From Chromera velia (Eukaryota; Sar; Chromeraceae): DNA of 14,849 bases. How positions within the stretch are numbered: position 1 is the stretch's first letter; every line of letters begins with the position of its first letter. Under the pieces are notes generated by a model, which made no database searches, was not told where the DNA came from, and was given only the letters and a program-made list of their open reading frames with translations. The position numbers were made by a program, and so were the translations under genes. The stretch covers positions 64,400 to 79,248 of the forward strand of contig JAHBMJ010004587.1 of the NCBI GenBank assembly GCA_018398765.1, given 5' to 3'. Of this stretch, positions 1 to 9,697 are shown in pieces.

Positions 1-74
1 GCTTGCCTCGTGTCAGATGGTATCTGAACTGACTCCGTTCCAAAATCTGGTGTTTCTGTCTGTCTGACTGCAGC

Positions 75-1861
75 ATGGGGATTTTGCTGATCAGAGGAAG
101 GCCTTTCCTGCAGACGCCTGCTGGAGTTGCGACGTGTCTTCTGGGCCCTATGCGCCTCTCTTTCTGGTCGAAGGCTGAAGCCTCCCGTGCACAGAGAAGG
201 AAGAAGTCGGGTTTCCTTCTCAGGGGCCTTTTCGGACTCTTCCCCTCTCTCCACCGATTTGTGGACAGACTCCGTCTCCAAGAACTTGCACGTGAAAGTG
301 TGGCCCTCCGAAACTGGTACAGTCTCTGTGCTGCAGGGGGGGGCACGAGTAAAGGGGCTGTAGAGGGCCAAGCAGAAAGAAAGAGGGAAATAGAGAGCCC
401 CACAAAGCAGCAGCCTCCCTCGGCAGTGGCTCCCAAGATCGTGGTGGTCACTCCAGAAGACAGGCGCATATCAGCCTGTCTGGTTTCCGTCCAGTCAAGT
501 GACTACTACGATGAGAGGCACGAGGGGAGCACCTCCCCAGCCGCCCGCCTTGAAAAGCTGGAGGCCCAGGTGATCAGACCATCAAAAGGGAAGTCCTCTG
601 GATCAGCCCCGAAGTCAGGAGAGAAAGCAAAGGGAAAAAAAGCCCTCCAGGAAGTTCGCACGGAGCGATTTGGGGCTTCTAGCTCCAAACCTACCAGCTT
701 CGGGCAACAGCCGGAGAAACCGAACCCGGACTCCGATAAAGTCTTGCACGGGTCCCCTCAAGCAGACGGAGAAGGAAGCGAGAATGGGTCCATAGGCCAG
801 CAGGGGGGAGGTGATGCAGAGCTGCAGAGGGGAGGCAGAGCGAAGCCCCGGATGGTGTGGGATACGGAGGGAAACCACACGGCCCCCCCTCCAGAGGATG
901 AGGATCGCATGGGGGGCAAGGGGGTGTCTCACAGGGGTGGGCCTACAGTAGCTGCTTTGATTGATCAACCTGGGGGCTCAGTGGAGTCCTCAGAGGATTC
1001 TGTTGAGGGTGTGGAGGAGGAGGAGGGTCTGAATGAGTGGGGAGTTGTCAGAGAGGGCGAGGAGGGAGATGTGGAGTGGCCAAGCGACGCTGAGGAAGTG
1101 AACGAGGACCTTGACGAAATTCTGGTGGATGACGTCAGTTGATTGGACCCTGCGTGTTTGAATGGCGACCCTTTGGGATCAAAATCGCTCATGTCTCTTC
1201 TTTTTTCCTTGTCACAACAAGTAGAGATGTCGACGTTCTGTTTTTGTTTTATGCCTTTTCTTCTTCTCTGTCTCGTGCAGTCACTTGAAGGCTCCATTGC
1301 GGTGGAGTTGGAGGAGGACGAAGAACGCAGGATTGAAGCAGAAGAGGAGCAAGAGAGAGGAAGACAAGAGGAGAGGCAGCTGCAAGGGGCAAGACCTCAG
1401 AGAACAGAGGGAGACCAGGAGCACGGAGAACTTCCCGATGCCCCCCCCCAGATTCGAAAAGGATCCCTCGAAGTGGTCGCGGTCATGGGAAGTGAGGGCG
1501 CAGGGAAGGACCTAGATGAGGAGAACATGGCACGAAAGGCACAACAGATTGCAGCGATGTGAGTTCAACAGAGAAACTTAAAAGTCCACACTGACAACAA
1601 CTTGGTCGATCACAGATCTGATGACGCTTTTGTGCTTGGAGATTTTGCAACTTCCGTTCGTTTGGATACTTTGAGTGTCCTGGGAAAATGCACAACTGTT
1701 TCATGGTTTTCACTGTCTTTATGTATATTGTTTTCTTCTTTATGTGAAAGCTCTGCAGAGTCCCATTCGTCCGCTGGAGCTTCGTGAGGCTCGTCACGTC
1801 AGTTCTCTGCCACAATCTGGTGCCGCCGTTTGGCCTATCCTTCATTCATTCTTTCTTTCTT

Positions 1862-1898
<37 letters not shown>

Positions 1899-3119
1899 AA
1901 ATTCCGATGCACAACTGGCAGGGTCCATATTTCCTCTCATGAAATAACTGGACAAATGCCTTTATTTGCTGACCTCTGTGAGTGATTGCAGGGAAGTCCT
2001 GCTCCGTGACTCCCTGGTAGGCAGGGTCTGTGCCTCCTTCAGACAGGGCACTGGACTCTTCACAAGCGCGGGCGCCCTCTCGCTTCTCTGGATGAAGACT
2101 GGAGTGGTGCTTGCGGTCAGTGCAATGTGTTTTGTTGCCCACGCCTCGGAAAGTTCGGCATGCAGTTAGCCTGAAGTTGGCCATTTTCCTGGAGACCTCT
2201 TTGATGCATTGACGAACGGAAAGCGTTCACCTCCTCTGAATTCTTTGCAAATTAACTCAATTGTTTGTGTGCAGCTGATCGCGGCTCTGGCTCCACTGAC
2301 ACCTCTCACTCCTCTCATCGCGGTGGGGCTTCTGCTCCCCTCTCTGGTCACGACAGCAACACGGAGAGTGTTCTTCCACGGAAGAAAGTGGAGGCCTATC
2401 GAGAGCCACTCATCTAATCAGCAGCAACGGAGGGCAGGCGGGCATGAGGGTCGGACTCCGTTCGTGGAGCCGCCACCCGAACCTGAAGCTGCAAAATCGC
2501 TCCTGAGCACAAGGGGGGCAGAAGGGGCAGAGGAGACATGGAAGGTCCGGTGGCTCCAGCGCGAACGGACTTTGGAGGTGTGGGGTCTGGTGTTTGCCTT
2601 CGGGGTTGGTCTCGCTGGTATCGTTGTGGCTCTTTTCCTCTCTGGCCTTGTTGGCTTCTCCGGGTTTGCGTCGACTGGGGTGGTGGAGAGGTTTGCTCAG
2701 GCTGCTCTGGTGGTCTGCGTTCTGGACCTCTTCGTTGGATCGGTTGCGTGGGCCTTCGCGTGTGCGCTGCTACTTCAGTGAGTCAGTCGAGTGGGAGGGA
2801 CTCAGCTAGGTGGGTGCACAGGGCCTTGTTTCCCTGCTGTTCTGTGGTGGGATATCTCTCGTCACCTCTTCGCTTCCAAAATTCTCTGCATCATGTCTCC
2901 CGAGTGTCAAGAAATTTCCTGACTGGATCCAAATGCGTGACGGTTTCAGTTTTCATTTTTCCGATTTCTGACTTGATGTTGCAAGCAAAATCACTGCATA
3001 TGTGCAGGATGGGCTGCTTGAGGAAGCTTACGGGTCTGCTGAATGCATTCCCTTCGCTCCTCCGTTTCATCGACAAAAAGAGCCAGGAGGCGCTCAAAAG
3101 AGCATGCAGCTCTGAGTAA
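75..3119 (+). CDS. Unrecognised multi-span membrane protein, six exons, possibly 5'-partial
   Basis: Model: join(75..1133, 1281..1558, 1759..1797, 1992..2115, 2275..2777, 3008..3119), 2115 nt, 704 codons with no internal stop. Intron phases are 0, 2, 2, 0, 2 and every acceptor ends TGCAG. Residues 1-353 (exon 1) are basic, then low-complexity and finally strongly acidic. Residues 354-445 are Glu/Arg-rich and could form a charged helix. Hydrophobic spans lie near 480-503, 504-526, 602-631 and 641-667; joining exons 3-5 gives continuous hydrophobic sequence, which supports the model. A motif FPSLxRF(V/I)D occurs near both ends (residues 56-64 and 682-690). The first ATG directly follows an acceptor-like TGACTGCAG at 65-73, so the protein may extend upstream of the window. 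The exon 1 donor (GTCAGT at 1134) is the least certain junction. I do not recognise the family; a channel or other transport membrane protein is possible, but no function is assigned. Confidence 0.65.
1759..1797 (+). other. 39-nt micro-exon of the membrane-protein gene
   Basis: A very short exon between CTCTGCAG (acceptor) and GTCAGT (donor). It carries phase 2 on both sides and adds the hydrophobic/basic stretch VPFVRWSFVRLV between the charged domain and the first clear membrane span. Skipping it keeps the frame, so an alternative isoform is possible. It is defined only by phase and splice motifs. Confidence 0.5.
1851..1896. repeat. CTTT/CT microsatellite
   Basis: About four CTTT units run into about 14 CT dinucleotides. 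It lies inside intron 3 (1798-1991) of the first gene, about 95 nt before the acceptor. Confidence 0.95.
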
Positions 3120-3975
3120 CTTTCCAACACAAAAGCAACTGTGAAGGGACCAGTGGAAGGCATAGGGTTCCGACAAGCTCCTTGATTGATAGGGGGGCAA
3201 AAGGGAAAATTTGATTTTGTTCCTTAACTAGGGATGGGTGGGTGGGCGAGAATTCAGGGTGGGTGGTATATATGTTCTTTTGACCTTTCCTGTATTTTGT
3301 GTGAGATTTTTTGCTCAAAAAATGCTTGTTTGCGTGCTGTGGGTTTTGAATGAAGAGCGATGTCTTATTTTTGATGTGTACGATTGCCCGAAAAGGTGAC
3401 GGTCTAATTTGTTCTTCTTTGTAAGTTGACCTGACTCTCGGGCCGTCTGGCTGAACAAGAAATTTGGCAAAAGGCAGAATTCGTTTGAAGCACCTGCAGT
3501 GTCCTCTAATATGGTGCTTCCAAAAGATTTCCGGACCGACGGCTCCGAAAGTGCCTTGAACTTCAAAGGAAAGCAATTGACCAAGATTCAAATCAGGTCT
3601 CAGGAAAAACAAACCAGGAAATGCATGACTGGAACAATTGATAGTACACTAGGCAGAGCAGTACCTCTTTTTCACCCAAATTCAGTTTAAGTACAAAGTC
3701 GTCGTACTGTGCAGTGCAAAAGCTTTTTGCATCTCTTTAAATTTTTGCTTAGCCGGAGGTGTGAATGAAAGCAGAAAGAGCATGCACGCAAGGAACCAGC
3801 ACTTTGCAACACAAAGTAAGGTAGGTTCCATGAATTGTATATTAATTGAAAGACAGGCTAAAAAACACTGTGATTTCTTCAGATTAAAACTGCAAGCAAC
3901 ACAATTTCTAAAAATTGGAACCATATATAACTATGTGCAAACTGTGTAATAATGTGTCTAGGTATGAATTGAGAA

Positions 3976-4244
3976 TTGAATTAAGGCGGTTAAAGCCGCA
4001 TTTAGGTATCTCGAAGCGCAAAAATATAATAAATTATTGCTAAACTTGAATAAGTAAGTATATTATCTAAATTTTAGAAGTCAAATTTAAGCTAAATGAT
4101 GAATTTATGTTACAAATGTGTTCACAAATTATGTTTTCTTTTTTAAAAATTTTTATTCTTTTATTTTTTTATAGATATGCCTAGAGATATGCTTCTTTTG
4201 AGTTGAATTAAGATTATTGTAAATATGAAACACTGCATTTAGGT
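3976..4244. repeat. Degenerate paired direct repeat in the AT-rich island
   Basis: TTGAATTAAG occurs at 3976-3985 and 4203-4212, and GCATTTAGGT at 3998-4007 and 4235-4244. The same two 10-mers in the same order, 227 and 237 nt apart, suggest an old tandem duplication of about 230 bp. The sequence between them has diverged. Confidence 0.4.
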
Positions 4245-4502
4245 TCACTCTAAATTCATGTGATTGACTACTTTGCTGGTGAACTCACTTTACTAGGAAA
4301 AGAGTATATTGTACTAGTTTTTTGGGGTGGACGGGGAGGGAAGAGTGTCTAAGAGGAATCTCATTGTATATACGGCGTGGCGGGGGCCGCTAAATCGCTC
4401 AGACGCGCTCCTAATGTCGCCTAAGCAAACGCCCCATCATAACTGGTTCAATGGTCAGAACCTCCTATGCGGCATTAAGCAAAATGCGCCCTTTTGATAC
4501 TA

Positions 4503-4527
4503 CTTAACGAAGTTACCCTTCGTTAAG
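4503..4527. repeat. Perfect 10-bp inverted repeat (hairpin)
   Basis: CTTAACGAAG at 4503-4512 and its exact complement CTTCGTTAAG at 4518-4527 flank a 5-nt loop, TTACC. It lies about 380 nt upstream of the transporter start codon. It could be a regulatory palindrome or the remains of a mobile-element terminus. Confidence 0.75.
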
Positions 4528-4909
4528 ACGTGAATCTAGTCAGGTCTACGGGTCCAAACTACGAGCGCGACCGGGGTTTTCGCGGAGAAGTTTGAATGGG
4601 CCGCGGCCGTCAACTGCACCGCGCGCGGGAGCCGCCTGCATATGAAGGCATGCATGTTCGAACGAGGCGCAGGAGGCGAGCTATGTAGGTGCATGCGAAG
4701 TGCCTGATTGTGTCTGTGATCGACAAGCCGCTGGAACTTTGCCCTCCTGGCTGCCATGGTCTGCCTGTTTTGATTCCTGGTGTGATTGGTCAACCTCCCG
4801 GACGGCAGTTCTTTTGAGAGATTCAGATTCGGGACGTCGCTGACTCAGGCTGCCCGAAGCACATCGTCGCTTCCACACCAATTCCCCACCTTTCAGAACG
4901 AGTGTGACA

Positions 4910-5460
4910 ATGCAAAGGGCCAGAGAGACACCACACGGCCGCAGTAGTAAGTCGAATGTTTGTAAGAGATCATTTTCTCCTCCCGCCTTGAAGAGAGAAG
5001 CCTCGTTCGGCTCAAAGAACAGGGGCTCAACGGACGACAGGGCGGGATTCGCTGCAGCCAGCAAGGAGGCAGTCGTCCTCAACATCGCGTCAGGTCAGCG
5101 CTCGAAGGCACTGCATGCAGGGGTGCAAGGATAATGGCGTCCGACGCAGGAAAATATGGGTGCAGCAGTCCTTACGTGTGTCTGCAGGGAGAGGTTTGAT
5201 TGAGTGTCAGGGATGCATGCATGCATGCAGATACATGTGCACACATGCGCACTTGCATGCATTCATGTTCTGCGCATTTGGGCCCATGCAACTTTCTTGA
5301 TTCATCTGCACCTGAGCCTCATCGCAGTAGCAAGTGCACCGGTAGCTTTCCCCTCGCACACAGGGGTCTGTACTTCTGTGCGCCTTGGCAGATTTCTGTC
5401 CGTTCTCTGCATGCATGCGTTTTTACGAGTACCTGCATGCAGTGCGTCAGAACGCATGCA

Positions 5461-5495
<35 letters not shown>

Positions 5496-7310
5496 CCCTC
5501 TCTCTCTGTGTGTGTGTGTGCCTATGTGTCTGTGTGTGTCTGTGTTTGTGTGGTGTGTGTGTGGTTGTGTAGGTGTGTGTGTCCCGATGCTTTTGTGAGG
5601 AAGCGGGTCGGAGGGGTATACGTCTTGTTAGGTGTGCGCGCTGGAGGGTGCATGTTCGTGGGCTTGGCAACGCATGCGCATCGCTACATCAGTCTTTCTG
5701 TCCATACATAAAGAAATATGTACATATGCACGCGCTAACATTTGCGCAGGAAGCTGTGTGAGTCTTTGGTTTAAGATGCACTTGAATGAATAAATGGGTG
5801 CAGCCCTAGACGGATGCGATGACCAGCTCTTTCCTGCGTCCTTCCGGGCCCTCGAGAGGGATCTGGGGTTTACCCCCACCACCCTGGGCACTATCGCCCT
5901 CGTGCAGACAATCGCCATCGCCCTGTCCTCACCTGTGTGGGGGGTGATGGCAGGACTCTTCCAGAAGAGGGAGATTCTCGCAACCGGGTCGGTCAAACAA
6001 AGAATCGCCTCCGCTTTTGACCTTTGGCTTTGGTCGGCATGCAATTTCTATTTCAATGTTATCTCCATGCAGGTGTGTGCTTTGGGGACTGTGCACCATC
6101 CTCCTGGCTCTGTGCTCTGGGTTTTGGTCCATCGTTCTTCTGAGGTTCCTCAACGGGGTTGCCCTCGGAAGTGTGGGCCCCGTCTCTCAGAGCATTCTCG
6201 CAGAGGTGGCGGGGGAGAGGGCCAGAGGGCTCGTGTTTGGCCTTGCACATACCAGCAGCTGTGGAGGGCGTCTGATCGGAACTCTGATCACAACCAGCAT
6301 GGCGATGCACACCATTCTTCACGCACACGTACGTTGAAAACAGGGGAGACACATTAGTCCTTTGATGATGTTTTGTTTTCATTGAGCCTACCTCCTGCAT
6401 TTTGACTGCTTGTCGTGTGATGCTGTCTACTGCCTCTGCATGCCTGCAGTGTCCCTCCCGCACTTGTCGCTTGGGTCCTGTTTCCATATCACTCTGTTTA
6501 TTTGTTTCTGCTGAAAACATCTTCTTCGCTTGCAAATATGTGGTTGTACAGCGAGATCCACACACCCCTTCTCATCTGTCGTATGGATGCATGCAGGGCT
6601 GGCGAGTTGCTTTTTTGCTCGTCGGTTTTTTGTCCGTCTTTTTGGAGATGGTCGTGTGCGTGACCTTCCACCCGTCCTCGACGCTCTCCTCCTCCTCATC
6701 CTGTCATCACATCCAGGACAGACAAGGCGGGAAGGACACGGGAAAGACGGGAATGGGCGGAGAGAGACAGAACACTTCAGACAGGCTCCCCCTCCCTGTG
6801 TCTTCCTCAGAGACGTCGCCGCTCCTCTCACAGCAGTCCGACGGGCAGAGAACAGACGCACTCAGGCGTCCTCGGTTGAATTCCAGTGGCCCTGAGGAAG
6901 ACGGCAGGGGGTCCCTGAGGGAGATGGCATGGGACTGGAGGACCTGGACCCGTCTGATGAAGCTGCAATCTATCCATGTGGTCATCCTGAATGTACGTAC
7001 GTTCGTCTCCGCTGCTCTCCTCTTCTCTGCTCTGCTCTCTTTTTTATTGCTTTCGCCGTTCACTAGGGGCACCTGGAGTGGCCGGTAGAAGGGCAGAGAC
7101 AGGCACTGAGACAGAAGGGTCGAGAACACAAAGCTGCAAGGGTGCGTGCGTGCGTGCAGGGCCTTTTGTCGACCATCCCGTGCGGAGCCATGGCGTTCCT
7201 CACTTTGTGGTTTCAGTACGCAGGGGTGCAGGACCTCACAGCAGCCACACTCGTCGGTGAGTAAGTGACCGAGTAAACTGATGAGTGAGTGAGTGAGTGA
7301 GTGAGTGAGT

Positions 7311-7351
<41 letters not shown>

Positions 7352-7718
7352 GGTGGGTAGGTGACTGAGAGAGTCTTTCTTTGTTTCGTCATTGCTTTCT
7401 TTTTTGTCTCTCTCTCTCTCTCTCTCTCTCTATGCAAATCCATTTCAGATGGTGGATCGGTGGTGGTGTCTGACTTCGCTGTGACAAAGGGTGCGCTTGC
7501 GTGCTTGCTTGTGTGCAGCGACTGGTTTTGTGTTTTCGATGGTGGGCTCTCCCCTTGGGGGTCTGATCTCCGACAGAGCCCAGGTCGCGTGGCCAGAACA
7601 CGGCAGGGTGGTGGTGACCCAACTTGTGCTTCTGATCAAAGTGCCCCTGATGGTCCTTCTCTTTGCGGTTCTTCCGAGGTCAGAATGCTGGGGGGCTGTC
7701 AGACCAGAACAAAAAAAA

Positions 7719-7759
<41 letters not shown>

Positions 7760-8982
7760 GAGGCAGGTAGACAGGCAGAAACACTGAAGAAATTGATCAG
7801 TTTGTCAAAAATGTGATAGATTGAGAAAGATTCTGCCTGGTTCCCCTTGGTTTGTTGAAGCGCTTGTTGCGCAAAGTCTTGAGTTGTCGCACAGCTGGCT
7901 CATTTCTTTTCTAATGTTTGACTCTTTTACAGAATGCAGTCCTGTAAACATCTCACTGGTGTCTCTCTGTCTTGTTTCAGGTCACCGGAAGCTGTACCGA
8001 TGTACTTCATGGTGGTCAGTTTTGTTGGTCTTCTATCTGGGTGGAGCAACGCGGGTGTGGAGAAGCCCCTCATAGCAGAACTGATCCATCCAGTCTACAG
8101 AGCTGCAGTGTACGCAATGGTGAGTCGTCAGACCCTGACCTATCTACTATTTCTTTATCAAACGACTAGGAAGTGATCTTCTGAGCGATGTACTTGCATG
8201 CATTTATGCACATGTTGGTTGTGGAGTTTATGTGCATTTCTCTTTTTGCGTGGAGTCACTTGGCGCATGCCTTTCTCACACAGACCTGTGCAGATAGATG
8301 TGTTTGTCTTCATGTTCTGCTGTCTCACCCACCGTCCCATGGCATGCAGGTGCGTGCGTTGGAGATTGGAGGGATGGCTCTTCTGGGAGCCCCAGTGGTG
8401 GGAGTGCTGGCAGAGAAGATCTTCGGGTACGAGTCCGCAGCAGACGAGACGGCAGTCAGGCACCATCCGGGAGCAGCTCCTCATGAAATGGCGGAGCCTC
8501 TTCGAAACTCCAACTGTGAGGCTCTGGCGCGGGCGTTGCTGGTTATGACGGCTGGGCCCTGGCTGATGGCGGCAGTGCTGTACTGTCTCCTGCACGCAAC
8601 TGTGAAGCCGGACAAGCGACTGGCTCGGAGCATATGGGCACAGATTGAGAGAAATTTGATGGGCACTGTGGACGAGGAATCTGACGGTGATGTGACGACT
8701 GAAGTGGGAGAGCAGCGGAGTTCGGTCAGCAGCCGGTTTGGGGGAGAAGCTCAAGGGGAGCAGATCAGTCAGATATCGAGCAGTCGGGCAGACACTGAAA
8801 GGGGAAGCTCGGGAGAAGTGGAAGGGGGGATGTCAACTGAGGACGAAAGAAGTGTAGAAGGGTCAATGACACGCCGCGTCAGTGAGAGAGGAACCGCCCC
8901 CCCGGTCACTCTGTCTGCTTCTGGAGCAGCTTCGTCTCTCAACTCTTCAACCTCTTCTTCGGCCTTTGGTCGGACGAATTAA
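4910..8982 (+). CDS. Major facilitator superfamily transporter (plant UNE2/spinster-like), eight exons
   Basis: Model: join(4910..5093, 5804..5987, 6073..6328, 6597..6992, 7160..7256, 7519..7678, 7981..8119, 8350..8982), 2049 nt, 682 residues. Phases 1, 2, 0, 0, 1, 2, 0 all match. It is a predicted 12-TM carrier; the substrate is unknown. Each junction restores MFS sequence: VLNIAS joins A-LDGCDDQLFPASF (TM1, about residues 54-77), ILATG joins CVLWGLCTILL (TM3), HAH joins GWRVAFLLVG (TM6), and LPR joins SPEAVPMYF. RFLNGVALGSVGP (146-158) is the conserved TM4 region, and PEHGRVVVTQ follows TM8. A hydrophilic loop at about 232-330 separates the two six-TM halves. A Ser/Glu-rich tail of about 120 residues follows TM12. 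In the TM2-TM3 loop the usual motif-A Asp is Gly112. The ATG at 4910 is the first in frame, with A at -3. Family assignment is firm; subfamily is inferred from remembered consensus. Confidence 0.9.
5113..5459. promoter_or_regulatory. Dense GCATGC cluster in transporter intron 1
   Basis: GCATGC occurs at 5113, 5215, 5219, 5223, 5255, 5409, 5413, 5435 and 5454, plus one at 5672, within the 710-nt first intron (5094-5803). Random sequence of this length would have well under one. TGCATGC-type palindromes are known binding sites of ApiAP2 factors in apicomplexans. Here the role is inferred: an intronic enhancer, an alternative promoter or a splicing element. Confidence 0.5.
5463..5580. repeat. 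CT then GT compound microsatellite
   Basis: (CT)n at 5463-5494, a short C run, more CT, then an imperfect GT/TGTG tract to about 5580. It follows the GCATGC cluster inside intron 1 of the transporter. The purine/pyrimidine and alternating tracts could take up unusual DNA structure. Confidence 0.95.
7282..7348. repeat. GAGT then GA microsatellite
   Basis: (GAGT)n passes into about 16 GA units, inside transporter intron 5 (7257-7518). It is complementary to the CT tract at 7408-7431 in the same intron. Confidence 0.95.
7408..7431. repeat. CT microsatellite
   Basis: About 12 CT units in transporter intron 5, 60 nt after the complementary GA tract, so the intron RNA could form a long stem. Confidence 0.95.
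7719..7753. repeat. ACAG microsatellite
   Basis: About nine ACAG units directly after an A9 run, in transporter intron 6 (7679-7980), 40 nt after the donor. The unit is the complement of the TGTC tracts near the right end of the window. Confidence 0.95.
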
Positions 8983-9215
8983 TTAATCAATTCGCCAGAA
9001 TTTGTTTTGGCAAACGACGAGGACTGACAAAAACCCAGATGGCTACTATACATATTTTTTTAACATCAGAATGTTTTAAATTTAATGCAGTTCATCACGT
9101 AGATCAAACCGACAAGCAGATTGAGCTACCTTTAAAGAATTTTCTATCTATGACTCGAATTTTTCAAATAAAATTAACCTGTGCTTTTTATTCAAATTAA
9201 TCTTTTAGTCAAAAA

Positions 9216-9317
9216 ATAGTAGTTAAACGTCAAACAACGGCTGTTTATCTCAGTGTAAAACGTATACAAATGTTGTTCATACGATATATACTACTATTAA
9301 GTAGTATTAACTACTAT
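9216..9317. repeat. 11-bp inverted repeat in the AT-rich region
   Basis: ATAGTAGTTAA at 9216-9226 is the exact reverse complement of TTAACTACTAT at 9307-9317, with 80 nt between. ACTAC/GTAGT alternates again within 9288-9315, giving nested palindromes. It could be the ends of a small inverted-repeat element or just AT-rich chance. Confidence 0.45.
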
Positions 9318-9367
9318 GTTGCACAACTATTATAAAAAAAAGAACTTGAATCTACAAAAAAAATCTC

Positions 9368-9386
9368 CCCGGCCAGATAGGCCGGG
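9368..9386. repeat. GC-rich hairpin in AT-rich surroundings
   Basis: CCCGGCC (9368-9374), loop AGATA, GGCCGGG (9380-9386), with a T-rich run about 12 nt later. It stands out as a GC-only stem in an AT-rich region between two convergent genes and may mark transcript ends. Confidence 0.5.
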
Positions 9387-9697
9387 CATCGCTTAACTTT
9401 TTTTCTTTATAGCCGCGGTCTAGCTAACCAACTAACTAATTGTCAGATACTCATTGTTTATTATTGTTCTATAATAACTTCTGTGTATTTTGCAGTCCAA
9501 AAAATAAACAATAACTAGAAATAATTAAAAAAATACTCTGTTTTCTAGTATCACGACTAATGAAAAAATGCCAGTGGTTTAGCTATTGAAAACTAGCTAG
9601 TTTAAAAAATTAATAATTCAAGTATTGTAATGGTGGCCGATCCATAAATGCTCTGCTTTAAGCATGTTTTATCATGTACAAAAAATTAACCTAAGCT

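Larger units (their letters stand above)
3120..4909. other. Intergenic region between the membrane-protein gene and the MFS gene
   Basis: I find no convincing coding exon here. 3120-3690 has ordinary composition and probably includes the 3' UTR of the upstream gene. About 3690-4335 is strongly AT-rich with many stops in all frames. From about 4375 the composition becomes GC-rich, including a CpG-rich patch at 4596-4635, which suits the promoter and 5' leader of the transporter. No TATA box can be assigned. The reverse-strand open frame at 4681-5085 overlaps transporter exon 1 and is treated as a shadow. Confidence 0.6.
8983..9697. other. AT-rich convergent intergenic region
   Basis: This lies between the stop of the transporter (+) and the stop of the exonuclease-like gene (-), so it should hold both 3' UTRs. 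It is very AT-rich with no credible coding frame. AATAAA at 9167-9172 is about 185 nt past the transporter stop; TTTATT at 9457-9462 is the same hexamer for the minus-strand gene, about 240 nt past its stop. Whether this organism uses AATAAA is unknown. Confidence 0.55.

Noticed and set aside
3905-3930. U6 snRNA-like words (AAAATTGGAACCATA)
   Set aside because: The rest of U6, including the conserved downstream block, is absent; the region is AT-rich and the match short.
4440-4475. tRNA T-arm-like GGTTCAAT
   Set aside because: The stem needs wobble pairs and an 8-nt loop, and no D-arm, anticodon arm or acceptor stem fits around it.
4681-5085. Reverse-strand open frame of 134 codons with a hydrophobic stretch
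   Set aside because: It lies antisense over transporter exon 1, whose frame and splice are confirmed by family sequence. The hydrophobic stretch comes from the complementary strand.
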